Source: Aliagarivorans marinus DSM 23064 (GTDB lineage: Bacteria > Pseudomonadota > Gammaproteobacteria > Enterobacterales > Celerinatantimonadaceae). From it: 47,539 nucleotides of DNA. The notes below the pieces were generated by a model, which searched no databases, was not told the origin of the DNA, and saw only the letters and a list, made by a program, of their open reading frames with translations. Position numbers and translations under genes: made by a program. Shown here piece by piece: positions 1-8,210 of this stretch. The stretch covers positions 1-47,539 of the forward strand of contig NZ_AUBY01000029.1 of assembly GCF_000429485.1 (NCBI RefSeq), in the 5' to 3' direction. Position 1 is the stretch's first letter; every line of letters begins with the position of its first letter.

Positions 1-1
1 C

Positions 2-94
2 CTTGGCGGTGCCCATAGTGCGACCTGATAGTAGGGTTTAACGATCAGATCGCAGATGAGCGAATAGGTTCAATTCTATTTAGGCAACAACGCC
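2..94 (-). mobile_element. Left-edge IS terminus (IS5/IS903-like end, partial)
   Basis: Bases 2-94 are the exact reverse complement of 47447-47539. Read on the minus strand from position 94 the sequence begins GGCGTTGTTGCCTAAAT, which resembles the terminal inverted repeats of IS5-family (IS903-group) elements as I remember them. Only the terminal 93 bases are present, with no transposase. The match stops at once at position 95, as expected at an element/flank junction. Either this is the tip of an IS continuing outside the window, or a repeat at which an assembly broke. The family call is from memory; the inverted repeat itself is certain. Confidence 0.6.
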
Positions 95-306
95 CTTAAG
101 ATCTAGATGGACACTGTCAGTTGTCTACTTTATAGAAAGCTTGCTTTAGGTTTGCTCGATCTCTTGGCTTCGCAAAGTCGGAACGAGCAACTCTTTGCGA
201 AACCCTAGTGACAGTATGCCTCATTGAGCAAGTATTCTCCGAGGCATGGCATGTTCATCATTTGTGCTGCGAAGATTAGCGCCGCAGCGGCTCTGTCGTT
301 GGTCCG
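95..306. other. Non-coding stretch with interleaved inverted repeats
   Basis: I see no convincing gene between the IS edge and the Nudix gene. The stretch holds two interleaved inverted repeats: TTGCTCG (152-158) pairs with CGAGCAA (184-190), and TTCGCAAAG (169-177) pairs with CTTTGCGAA (193-201). The arm order A-B-A'-B' is that of an H-type pseudoknot. ACTGTCA (113-119) and TGACAGT (209-215) form an outer pair around both. Function unknown. Confidence 0.4.
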
Positions 307-708
307 CTAGCGAATCAATCCCTCTCTATACAAATGCTCGAACAGCTGCTTCACCACCAACGAGCAGCGCGGCAGATCGCCATAGCCCAACCACGCTAGC
401 TCTTCGATCTCTGAATCCACCGCCAGCTCGCCTTGGTAATCCGCTTGATAACAGGTGATCTGTACTTGGGTACCATCGTCTTTGCCGTCGGCTTGGTCGA
501 TAAAGGTGCCAAACAGCGACAATGACGCTGGCTCCAATGCTACGCTGAGTTCTTCTTGGATCTCTCGGCACAACGCCTGCTGGTCACTCTCGCCGGGGTC
601 TCGCTTACCGCCGGGGATGTAGAACAGCTGCTTGCCTTTGGAGCGCACGCACAATGCCTTGTGATTCTCGATGCGCAGCCACGCTAGTTTGTCGATGAGT
701 TTGCTCAT
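307..708 (-). CDS. Nudix hydrolase (133 aa)
   Basis: A small cytoplasmic Nudix-family pyrophosphohydrolase. The Nudix box lies in the first third of the protein, at about residues 34-55: GGKRDPGE, then seven residues, then REIQEE. It thus has the glycine, the glutamates and the REUXEE core that bind Mg2+, although the usual glycine after REUXEE is replaced by Leu-Ser-Val. The length, about 130 residues, is typical of single-domain MutT-like enzymes. Known members cleave nucleoside diphosphates linked to another moiety, such as (d)NTPs, NDP-sugars or cofactors; the substrate cannot be read from the sequence. It is transcribed toward the left IS edge and is divergent from the kinase-like gene at 844. 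Confidence 0.85.
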   Translation of the reverse strand: MSKLIDKLAWLRIENHKALCVRSKGKQLFYIPGGKRDPGESDQQALCREIQEELSVALEPASLSLFGTFIDQADGKDDGTQVQITCYQADYQGELAVDSEIEELAWLGYGDLPRCSLVVKQLFEHLYREGLIR

Positions 709-843
709 GGTTGTTACCTTGTTCGGTGTAGCCTCTTATTCCGCTGCTTTATAAGCACTTGACCTAAAACAGTATTAAAGAGACTCGCAATTGATACGGT
801 GGTTGAAGAGTGACAATTACAATCGAAACCGGGGAGGGACACA

Positions 844-1521
844 ATGCTAATTAACCACCGCGACGGCGAAATCTCGCCGGCCAATGCTGAAGGCTGTCAG
901 CTAAACAGTCGCATTGGTGTGTTTACCCTTACCGAGTTACTGGGCAGAGGTAAGTCGGCCTACTCTTATCTGGCCGAAGGGCCGGAGGGGCAGGTTGTGG
1001 TCAAGCTGATGCATCACGAGCCTTGCCCTTACTACGACTTTGGCGACAACAACAAAGTGGATTTAGAAGTTGCCGCCTACCAGCGCTTGCAGCAGTTAGG
1101 GATTGCGGTCCCTGAGTTATTAATCCACGACCGCGAACATGGCTATTTAATCAAAACCTTCCTTGATGGCCCAACAGTGACCGAGCTGGTGATTGCCCAA
1201 GCGTTGGACGAGGCCTGCGTTGCCCAAGTCTTTGCCATGGCCAACAGCCTTCAGTCGGCGGGACTAAACATCGATTACTTCCCCGATAACTTCGTTTGGC
1301 TGCAGGGGCGCTTGTTTTACGTTGATTACGAGCACAACCCCTACGATAGCCACTGGGATTTGCGCAACTGGGGGCTTTACTACTGGGCTAACAGCGAAGG
1401 CATGAAGCGCTTTAAGCAAAACGGTCAGGTCGATGCGATTAATATCGCCATAGATAGCGGCGAGCCGATTAAAGCGCCGTTTGAGGTGCAGGTAGCTGCT
1501 TGGGCTAGCAAGTATGAGTAG
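844..1521 (+). CDS. Protein-kinase-fold phosphotransferase-like protein
   Basis: A 225-residue single-domain protein with a degenerate kinase-like layout. There is a glycine-rich loop GRGKSAYSYLA (residues 34-44), a candidate ATP lysine in VVVKL (K54), a possible helix-C glutamate (E75), a catalytic-loop-like NIDYFPDNFV (D144, N149), and a DFG-position aspartate in YVDYE (D161). This resembles small bacterial kinases of the RIO/Kdo-kinase/aminoglycoside-phosphotransferase clan rather than eukaryotic-type Ser/Thr kinases. No signal peptide or membrane segment is visible. GGGGAGGG lies just before the ATG. It is first in a tight operon, 21 nt before the arginase-like gene. The substrate is unknown; the neighbours suggest a small molecule or glycan rather than a protein. 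Confidence 0.65.
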   Translation: MLINHRDGEISPANAEGCQLNSRIGVFTLTELLGRGKSAYSYLAEGPEGQVVVKLMHHEPCPYYDFGDNNKVDLEVAAYQRLQQLGIAVPELLIHDREHGYLIKTFLDGPTVTELVIAQALDEACVAQVFAMANSLQSAGLNIDYFPDNFVWLQGRLFYVDYEHNPYDSHWDLRNWGLYYWANSEGMKRFKQNGQVDAINIAIDSGEPIKAPFEVQVAAWASKYE

Positions 1522-1542
1522 TGACCGGTAAAGGAGTAATGT

Positions 1543-2466
1543 GTGGTTGTTGGCTTTGATGTGATTGGTGCGCCGTTAAACCAGTTTGGATCTGTTTGTA
1601 GTGAGGACAATCCCGCTCAAGCGCTACGCCGTGGCGACGGTGGCCTAGACGAATGGCTGGCTATCCGCAGGCAACGCTGGGGAGCCGATATTCGCGATTG
1701 TGGCGATGTTGCGCCCAGCGCCGAGGTGAGCGAGTACCTAGCCGCAGGCGATAAGTTGGCGGCGTTAGATGCCTACAGCGCCCAGCTCAAAGCGGCGCTG
1801 CTCGACTCCTTCTCACAAGGGCGGCGACCCATCACGATTGGTGGTGACCACGCGATTGCCGTAGCGAGCTTGCAGGCAGTATTGCAGCATTTTCAGGTGG
1901 AGCGAGGTGAGAAGGTAGCGCTTGTCTGGGTGGATGCCCATGCCGATTGTAACGATGACCCGGAGGGGAACCTACACGGTAAGCCACTGACGATGCTGAT
2001 GAACCGCTGGCCCAAGTGGCAAATCGACCCTGAGCTGGCGCTTCGCCCTGAGCAGCTATTTTATGTTGGGGTACGCGATATTGGCCCCAATGAGCTGGCG
2101 ACTATATCCGAACACGCGATCAGCTGGTTGACGATGTCGCAGATAGAAGAACAAGGCATTGCTGCTGCCACTCAAGGCTTGCTGCAAAGGCTGGAACAAG
2201 ACTTCGACCACATCTACCTCTCTTTTGATTATGATGCCTTGGACGGGGCGATATTCCGCGCATGCGCTACTCCCGATATCGGCGGGCTAAGTGCCCGTGA
2301 AGCGCTGTATATGGTGAGCAAGCTTACCGCCAGCGAGAAGTTTATCGGCGCTGAGTTTGTTGAGTATCTGCCGGAGCGCGATGTGAATGGCGTATCGCAC
2401 GAGTTAAAGGTGAAGCTGATTGATACTGCCATGGGTTTTGGGCCTTTGGCAGTGAAAGCGAAATAA
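1543..2466 (+). CDS. Ureohydrolase (arginase/agmatinase/formimidoylglutamase family)
   Basis: A 307-residue arginase-fold enzyme with the whole Mn2+-binding set: GGDH (H103), DAHADCN (D131, H133, D135) and SFDYDALD (D229, D231), plus the substrate-loop motif NLHGKP. The family hydrolyses guanidino or formimino compounds, releasing urea or formamide. The specificity (arginine, agmatine, guanidinobutyrate, formiminoglutamate) is not obvious, and no hut, spe or arc genes are nearby. The GTG start at 1543 was chosen because AAGGAG lies six bases upstream. It sits between the kinase-like gene (21 nt) and the acyltransferase gene (13 nt), so the three are probably co-transcribed. The third metal motif lacks the common DP (here DG), which may mark a divergent subfamily. 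Confidence 0.85.
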   Translation: MVVGFDVIGAPLNQFGSVCSEDNPAQALRRGDGGLDEWLAIRRQRWGADIRDCGDVAPSAEVSEYLAAGDKLAALDAYSAQLKAALLDSFSQGRRPITIGGDHAIAVASLQAVLQHFQVERGEKVALVWVDAHADCNDDPEGNLHGKPLTMLMNRWPKWQIDPELALRPEQLFYVGVRDIGPNELATISEHAISWLTMSQIEEQGIAAATQGLLQRLEQDFDHIYLSFDYDALDGAIFRACATPDIGGLSAREALYMVSKLTASEKFIGAEFVEYLPERDVNGVSHELKVKLIDTAMGFGPLAVKAK

Positions 2467-2479
2467 TAAGAGAGCAACA

Positions 2480-2941
2480 ATGGCAACCCCCAAAACCCTG
2501 CAAGTAGGCATCGTTGATGTGCAATGTGGCGAAGGCGTCACGATAGTCCAGCCAAGCAATGTCTATGGCTGTGAGTTGGCTGAACAGGTATTTGTCGGCC
2601 CCTTTGTCGAGGTGCAAAAACACACCCGAATTGGCGCCCGAACCAAAGTGCAGTCACACACCTTTGTTTGCGAGTATGTTTCCATTGGAGAAGACTGCTT
2701 TATCGGTCATGGTGTGATGTTCGCCAACGATATGTTTAAAAGTGGCAAGCCTGACCCGAACTCAGATAACTGGGGGCGGATAGTACTGGGTGATAGAGTC
2801 ACCGTTGGCTCTAACGCCACCATCTTGGCAGTCAGTATTTGCGATGATGCGGTCATCGGCGCGGGCAGCGTGGTCACCAAAGATATTACCCAGCCGGGTA
2901 TTTACGCAGGGAATCCCGCCAAGCTGCTGCGTGCACTCTAA
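2480..2941 (+). CDS. Left-handed beta-helix (hexapeptide) acyltransferase
   Basis: A 153-residue protein built mainly of hexapeptide repeats (isoleucine/valine-glycine steps from about residue 25 to the end), ending in the usual VIGAGSVVTKDI and GNPAKLLRAL closing elements. The motif GHGVMFANDM in the middle resembles the active-site histidine region of sugar N-acetyltransferases of the WlbB/QdtC type, which acetylate amino sugars with acetyl-CoA. That subfamily reading is inference; other LbH acyltransferases look similar. The gene starts 13 nt after the ureohydrolase stop and ends one base before the convergent LysR gene, so it closes the three-gene operon. A role with the kinase-like and ureohydrolase proteins in modifying a common nitrogen-containing molecule is possible. 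Confidence 0.8.
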   Translation: MATPKTLQVGIVDVQCGEGVTIVQPSNVYGCELAEQVFVGPFVEVQKHTRIGARTKVQSHTFVCEYVSIGEDCFIGHGVMFANDMFKSGKPDPNSDNWGRIVLGDRVTVGSNATILAVSICDDAVIGAGSVVTKDITQPGIYAGNPAKLLRAL

Positions 2942-2942
2942 G

Positions 2943-3833
2943 TTAGTTAAGGCAGTGCGCTGCTATCTGAGGCAGTGCGCCAAACAGGCTTTGCATGACC
3001 GGGTTTTGCTCCAACGCCAGCGGATAGAGCATCACCACGCTGCTGGGGTAGGATTGCAGCATCTGGCTCATATTTACTTGCTTTAACTTGCCTTGCGCCA
3101 CATAGGGCTGAACATCGCGGCTATTGAGTAGGCTCCAGCCGCGTACCGCTAGCATCTCTACCAGCAAGTCGATATTGCTGATTACCTGTTGCTCTCCAGC
3201 AACGCGCAACTCCCCTAGGTTCGATTCCAAGCTGTTCTCTACCACCCACTGCAACTCACTGGTGAGCTGGTCCAGCGTTACCCGCTCGGCTTGTGCTAGC
3301 GCGGAGTCCGGGTGGGCATATACCTGAAACCCGCTACTGCCCAAGTTTAACTGCCCGACATGCTCTGCCGATAGGGCGGCACCGCGGGCAATCACAAAGG
3401 CGATGTGTGCTTCGCCTTTTTCCAGGGCATCGCTGGTGTCGCTGCGATTACGGTGCAGGTAGTGCAGTCGCAGATGTGGGTATTGGTTGGCGAAATGCTG
3501 CTCTATCGCGGTCAGTAAGGGCCGCGGGATCTGGGTGTCGTAGTAGATGGTGAGCTGATTGAGCCGGTTGCTATGGGCGGAGAGGGCCGATTCGACAAAC
3601 TCAAAGGCCTGTTTATGCATCAGCTTGGCGCGCGGGTAAAGGTGGTGGGCGAGCGCGGTGGCTACCGCCTTTTTCCCTTCGATGGTAAACAGCGCCGAGT
3701 CGAGCTCATCTTCCAGCGCCAGGATATGCTCGCGCACGGTGGTGCGGTCTTTGCGTAGCTGGCGGGCGGCGGCGCTGTAGCTGTTCTGTTCAAACACAGC
3801 TTTGAAGCAGGTGAGTTGCTCAAGGGTAATCAT
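2943..3833 (-). CDS. LysR-family transcriptional regulator
   Basis: A 296-residue LysR-type regulator. The N-terminal winged helix-turn-helix begins MITLEQLTCFKAVFEQ and includes SYSAAARQLRKDRTTVREHI; the C-terminal two-thirds has the periplasmic-binding-like effector fold. The recognition helix (KDRTTVREHI) departs from the common SQPAVS pattern, so the binding site may be atypical. I chose the ATG at 3833 because the fold starts there; an upstream ATG at 3872 would add 13 non-homologous residues. It is divergent from the exported serine hydrolase at 3943 with 109 bp between, the classic LysR/target arrangement, so it probably controls that gene. It converges on the acyltransferase gene with one base between them. 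Confidence 0.88.
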   Translation of the reverse strand: MITLEQLTCFKAVFEQNSYSAAARQLRKDRTTVREHILALEDELDSALFTIEGKKAVATALAHHLYPRAKLMHKQAFEFVESALSAHSNRLNQLTIYYDTQIPRPLLTAIEQHFANQYPHLRLHYLHRNRSDTSDALEKGEAHIAFVIARGAALSAEHVGQLNLGSSGFQVYAHPDSALAQAERVTLDQLTSELQWVVENSLESNLGELRVAGEQQVISNIDLLVEMLAVRGWSLLNSRDVQPYVAQGKLKQVNMSQMLQSYPSSVVMLYPLALEQNPVMQSLFGALPQIAAHCLN

Positions 3834-3849
3834 CGCAGCAAATACGGGA

Positions 3850-3876
3850 TTATGAACGTGTATCCCCATCATAATG
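3850..3876. promoter_or_regulatory. Candidate LysR operator between divergent genes
   Basis: An inverted repeat, ATTATG (3850-3855) and CATAAT (3871-3876) with 15 bases between, lies between the divergent LysR and hydrolase genes. LysR proteins usually bind a T-N11-A dyad near their own start; the spacer here is a little longer, so this is tentative. Confidence 0.3.
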
Positions 3877-3942
3877 CATGTGAATGGATGGGTAAATGCG
3901 GCTTAAACTCAAGCCTCGCTATCAAGACGTGAGACATAAGCG

Positions 3943-5241
3943 ATGAAAACAAGCACAATTGCCGGCGTTATTGCCCTAACTCTGTTCTCTACCGGTGCAT
4001 CTGCTGTGATGGACACCATTCCTGCCAAACCTGAGGCGCAGGTCACCAAATCCAACTGGACCGTTCACCCCTACAACCAATGGGCCTTCCGCAACGTAGG
4101 TCTGCACCCAAGCGTGATGGTGCCGCGCAGTGGTGAAATCACTCAGATCCCAGAGGCCTTAGATGCCAGCATCGCCAATATTGAGTTTGAATACAAAGGT
4201 GAGACCTTCACCGTAGACCAAGCGATGATCGGCGATAACACCGATGGCTACATTGTGATTCAGGACGGGAAGGTGTTGCATGAAGCCTACTTCAACGGCT
4301 TTACCGAGCGCGATCATCACCTGTGGGCCTCAAGCACCAAGTCGCTGACCGGACAGGCAATGGGCTTGTTGGTCGCTCAAGGTAAAGTGGACGTAGACGC
4401 GCAGGTACAAACCTACATCCCTGAGCTTAAAGATACCCACTTCGGGGAGCGTACAGTGCGCGAAGTGCTAAACATGGTGAGCGCGCTGGATTACTCGGAA
4501 GACTATGTGAACATGCCTCCGGGTGATTTCAGTACTGAGTATTTCCGCCGTCTGGGCTTTATTCCTGCTTACGACTTGATGGCCATCGACCCAACTCAAG
4601 ACAGCACGCCACGCGGCTTGCTGGAGTTTGCGCCAATGTTTAAGCAAAACCCCGATCTTGAGCCGTCACATACTTATGAGTACCACTCGCCTAACGTCGA
4701 TGTGATTGGTTGGATCATCAGCCGCGTATCGGGCCAGCCGCTGCAAACCTTTGTTGCCGATAACATCTGGAGCAAGCTAGGCACCGAGCATGACGCCTTC
4801 TTTATGGCCGATAACACCTTCACCGCCATTGCCACCGGTGGTTTTAACACTACCTTGCGTGACTTCGCCCGAGTGGGTTTAGCCATGGTCAATGACGGCG
4901 AGTACAACGGCCAGCAAGTATTCGATAAGGCTTGGGTACAAGACACCTTTACGCTAAGCGATGAAGAGCGTTTGCACACCCAGCGGAGTATCTACAAGCA
5001 AGCTGACACCGCTGTGTACGACGAGTGGCTGGAAGGCTACAAGAACTTCCTATGGGTGCACGACAGCGAAAAAGGCATCGCTACCTACCGTGGGGTGTTC
5101 GGCCAAGTGCTTTACATCAACCAAGAAAAAGACTTGGTGATTGCCACGTTCTCATCGGCCGAAAGTGCCTCTAACGCTGCACGTCCAACCAACCGCCCTC
5201 GCATGGCTGCCTTCGAGGCGATTGCCGACAGTATCAACTAG
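3943..5241 (+). CDS. Exported serine hydrolase (beta-lactamase/NylB-like fold)
   Basis: A 432-residue protein with a signal peptide (MKTSTIAGVIALTLFSTGASA) and a class C beta-lactamase-type domain. The catalytic SxxK is SSTK (S130, K133), followed by LTGQAMGLLVAQGKVD as in this family, and a second-motif YHS (Y247) in the position of YxN. The overall layout resembles 6-aminohexanoate-dimer hydrolase (NylB) and related esterases or amidases rather than true beta-lactamases. It should act in the periplasm or outside the cell. The substrate is unknown. It is divergent from a LysR gene that probably regulates it, and a strong hairpin follows it at 5260-5287. Confidence 0.85.
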   Translation: MKTSTIAGVIALTLFSTGASAVMDTIPAKPEAQVTKSNWTVHPYNQWAFRNVGLHPSVMVPRSGEITQIPEALDASIANIEFEYKGETFTVDQAMIGDNTDGYIVIQDGKVLHEAYFNGFTERDHHLWASSTKSLTGQAMGLLVAQGKVDVDAQVQTYIPELKDTHFGERTVREVLNMVSALDYSEDYVNMPPGDFSTEYFRRLGFIPAYDLMAIDPTQDSTPRGLLEFAPMFKQNPDLEPSHTYEYHSPNVDVIGWIISRVSGQPLQTFVADNIWSKLGTEHDAFFMADNTFTAIATGGFNTTLRDFARVGLAMVNDGEYNGQQVFDKAWVQDTFTLSDEERLHTQRSIYKQADTAVYDEWLEGYKNFLWVHDSEKGIATYRGVFGQVLYINQEKDLVIATFSSAESASNAARPTNRPRMAAFEAIADSIN

Positions 5242-5259
5242 TTGAAACTGTATATGCAG

Positions 5260-5287
5260 AAAAGCCACCCTTATTATTGGGTGGCTT
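5260..5287 (-). terminator. Terminator shared by convergent genes
   Basis: Stem AAGCCACCC / GGGTGGCTT with an 8-base loop. On the minus strand the stem is followed by TTTT, so it should end the lipoprotein transcript; it may also serve the hydrolase gene on the plus strand. Confidence 0.65.
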
Positions 5288-5328
5288 CGACTTGCTACTG
5301 CTACAAATAGACGTTCACTACGGTGAGG

Positions 5329-7839
5329 CTAGTTGCTCAGCTCTGGGATGTCCCAATCTGAGATATCTGTGTACCCCTCACTCCAAATCTCTGATACCTC
5401 GCCTGTGATAGGGTTGTAGTCCATCACAATCACACCCATCGCCTTTTCAGCTTTGTAATAAGGTGCGAGACGGCGAATGGAGTCTTCATCGCCTTGTAAC
5501 TCCAGGTAGCCTGAGTCACTGATAAACCACCCTTGTTTGTTGGATATCTGTGTGTCTTCCGGGCCGATGTTTGCGCGAACCAGTGCACCATCCTCTTCTA
5601 AGATCCAAACTCGTAGGACTTCACCTTGCTGGCGACTGCGAGCTATCCGAGCGCCACGGATTTCTTGGTCGCTAAAGCCCAGGTCTTCGCCGCATTGCGC
5701 GAGAGCCGAGGTGAACGCGGCGTTGGTTGCTTCACTGCCGGTTAGCTCAATCTCACAATCACTTTCGCTAAAGAAACGTGCGTTGTAGCTGTCTAAGGAG
5801 CTCGAGTAAACAATAGCTGCAATCGCATTTTCACTTAACGCTTGGTCCATCAAAGGACCCACTAAGCCCGGTAAGTCGTCAATGTTACGGCCCCAAGATT
5901 CGACAAACTCCCGCTGGTAGTTGCTTGATGCGTATTTTTGGCCACTATTGTCGAAGGTTGGGTTAAAGTCGTCCAACAGAGCATCTTCGACTCGGAAGTG
6001 ATCCCAGCTGGTATAGGTGCGGGTTTCTGCATCTAGGGTTGTGATGGTTTCAGCAAACTGGCTGAATACCGGTGACTCGCCATTGCTATCTACATACTTG
6101 GTGTTGGTTGCAGGGTCTAGCAAGTAGCGCTTGGCACTGTGAGAGAATATGGGGTTGCCAGCACTATCGGTAGCGCCTTCAGTTTGGCTGTACTCTTCCC
6201 AGTAGTTGAAGTATTGATACCATGGATCGTACTCAGGGTTAGCCCCCCACACGGGGTTGGAGTTACTTTCTATGGTAAGGTCTTCCAGCGTCGTCTCACT
6301 GTGCAGAACTTCGTTGATGGAACCGTCAGCCTCCCAGTCCTTGCGTACCTCGTAGATGCTGCGGCCATCGTAGTAGCTATAGTCATCGCGATATTCACGG
6401 TAGTCGGCTCGTTCGGTTAGAAAATCGGTATTCTCGTCAAACTCCAAGAACTCGTTGAAGGTGAGAGAGAATAGCTTGTAATCCTCGGTGTAGCGGGTAG
6501 TTTCGATGTGGTGCTGGAGCGCCTCGATAGCGCTGTAGTCACCACTCTTATAGGCAGCCGCTAACTCTTCGGCGCTTTCATAGTCCAGTACCCGTTCTGG
6601 GAAGTTGTAGTTTGGTGCCCCGCCTGAGTCAACCGGGTTTCCCTCATCGAACACCAAGTAGTAGTCCTCGGTGGTCACTCCATTTTCGGTAATTACCGAG
6701 CCTGTTTCATAGATGTGTACTGCGTGAAATACACCGTTGATGCCCTTATCGGAGCGGTGGTCACCCAGCACCTCGAAGTTGCCGCTACTTAGCGTGAGGG
6801 TAGTGACTTCTTTACCCTCTGCGAATAGCTGTTGCTCGCCTTGAACATCCAGGTATTCCCAGTACTGGTTAGTCCACTCTTTGGTGTCAAGCGCTTCGTT
6901 GACACGGGTTGTAATCTCCACTTTATAGGAGACAGTAACCGCATCATTCATGTTGTAGGGGATGTAGTGCTTGGTGCCTTGTTCACTTTGAAAGCTGACC
7001 GTCCAGCCTGCGTTTTCTGGTTCTTGGGCGAGCTCATCTGCATGTTCATTCTGCTCAACCATCGTTTTCACCATGATCTGAGCCATTTCTGAGAGCTCTT
7101 CCATTGCGCTGCTATCGTCGCTCAATGCAATGAAATCGCCTTGTAGCATCAGAGTTAACGCTTCCTCTGAGAGCCCTGTGAGCCCCGCCTGCTCAAGTTG
7201 CTGGGTATACTCGGACAGCTGAGAGGCTTGCTCGTTAGCCACGAGATTATCGATGGCTGCTTGTAGCTGCTCTGCGTCAATATCGGAATCGCTCAAGCTG
7301 CTCAGGCTCTCTGCCAGAGCTTGGTAGATCTGGTGAGTGAAAGGGGTAATGGCTTTGCCTGATAAGCCCTCTTCATCAGTCAGTTTGCTTAGCTCTTCTG
7401 AGGTGAAGGGAGGGGTTGTAAGCTTAACCGTCACATTGGAGTTGTCAGTGATTGCTACCAAGCTACCCTCTTTCACGGCGGCGTTGAACTCGTCCATTGA
7501 GCTTGGTGGGACCAAGCCCACATCATAGCTGGTGCTGTCTAGCTGAGCGATTACGCTCACGCCCGGTAGCCCCTGCAGTACACTGTCTTCTAGCTCAAAT
7601 AAGTAGGAGCCATCAAGTTCCGAACGTGTCTGAGGCTCTCCTTCACTGACGAGTTGATCGCCATTTAAGTCCAACCAAACGAGCGCATTGTAGATGTAGC
7701 CGTCTACGACGGTTCCAGATAGGGGGGTAAGATCTGCACTGGGTGTGACTTCTGTGGTCGGTGAGTCTCCATCAGAGCCTCCACAACCTGCGAGAAGAAG
7801 GGTTAGCAATGCTGTACCGGATATTAGCTTGAGTCGCAT
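5329..7839 (-). CDS. Large lipoprotein of unknown function
   Basis: An 836-residue protein with a lipoprotein signal peptide (lipobox LLAG|C at C19), so it should be lipid-anchored in the outer or inner membrane. After a short Ser/Thr/Asp-rich linker there is a motif DGYIYNALVWLDLNGDQ, typical of the carboxypeptidase-regulatory/SdrD-B-like beta-sandwich start seen in marine surface lipoproteins. An acidic helical stretch (about residues 150-270) follows, then a long region rich in Tyr, Trp, Asp and Glu with no recognised fold. The ATG at 7839 is preceded by GGAAGAA. It is divergent from the LuxR-type regulator at 8211. I do not recognise a function; its acidic composition fits an extracytoplasmic protein of a marine organism. 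Confidence 0.8.
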   Translation of the reverse strand: MRLKLISGTALLTLLLAGCGGSDGDSPTTEVTPSADLTPLSGTVVDGYIYNALVWLDLNGDQLVSEGEPQTRSELDGSYLFELEDSVLQGLPGVSVIAQLDSTSYDVGLVPPSSMDEFNAAVKEGSLVAITDNSNVTVKLTTPPFTSEELSKLTDEEGLSGKAITPFTHQIYQALAESLSSLSDSDIDAEQLQAAIDNLVANEQASQLSEYTQQLEQAGLTGLSEEALTLMLQGDFIALSDDSSAMEELSEMAQIMVKTMVEQNEHADELAQEPENAGWTVSFQSEQGTKHYIPYNMNDAVTVSYKVEITTRVNEALDTKEWTNQYWEYLDVQGEQQLFAEGKEVTTLTLSSGNFEVLGDHRSDKGINGVFHAVHIYETGSVITENGVTTEDYYLVFDEGNPVDSGGAPNYNFPERVLDYESAEELAAAYKSGDYSAIEALQHHIETTRYTEDYKLFSLTFNEFLEFDENTDFLTERADYREYRDDYSYYDGRSIYEVRKDWEADGSINEVLHSETTLEDLTIESNSNPVWGANPEYDPWYQYFNYWEEYSQTEGATDSAGNPIFSHSAKRYLLDPATNTKYVDSNGESPVFSQFAETITTLDAETRTYTSWDHFRVEDALLDDFNPTFDNSGQKYASSNYQREFVESWGRNIDDLPGLVGPLMDQALSENAIAAIVYSSSLDSYNARFFSESDCEIELTGSEATNAAFTSALAQCGEDLGFSDQEIRGARIARSRQQGEVLRVWILEEDGALVRANIGPEDTQISNKQGWFISDSGYLELQGDEDSIRRLAPYYKAEKAMGVIVMDYNPITGEVSEIWSEGYTDISDWDIPELSN

Positions 7840-8210
7840 GATGTTCTTCCTTGTTTGCTACTGCGAGTTAAAAACTTGGTTTCTAACTACACGTGACATC
7901 GATCGTCAGAGTGTAAAAAGGCGAACGCATCTGATAACGTGGGCTCAGGCAAAGGAGTGCATGAAACATCGTTTATCAGAGGCTTTTTATGCTCAAGTCC
8001 TCGTAAACAAGAGCCCTACGCCGTCCTGTTAGTTCATCAACACAATGAGCTTTCTAGGCTCCGAGTGTGGCCAGACTGTTTAGTTGAAACACACCCGTGA
8101 ATTATGAAAATCAGTGATGACTTAGGCATCACCCAAGTGGGGGATAGGGGGGGCTGAAGGCTTGATAGAGATCATGTTCTTGATTGATAGCGCACTGTAT
8201 TGGAGGGGAA
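7840..8210. other. Intergenic region between divergent lipoprotein and LuxR genes
   Basis: I see no gene in these 371 bases. They must hold both promoters. An imperfect stem, CTGATAACG (7931-7939) with CGTTTATCAG (7970-7979), is followed by TTTTT at 7984-7988 on the plus strand. This could be a terminator for a short transcript, but no coding frame precedes it. A G-rich run at 8138-8155 lies upstream of the LuxR start. Confidence 0.35.
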
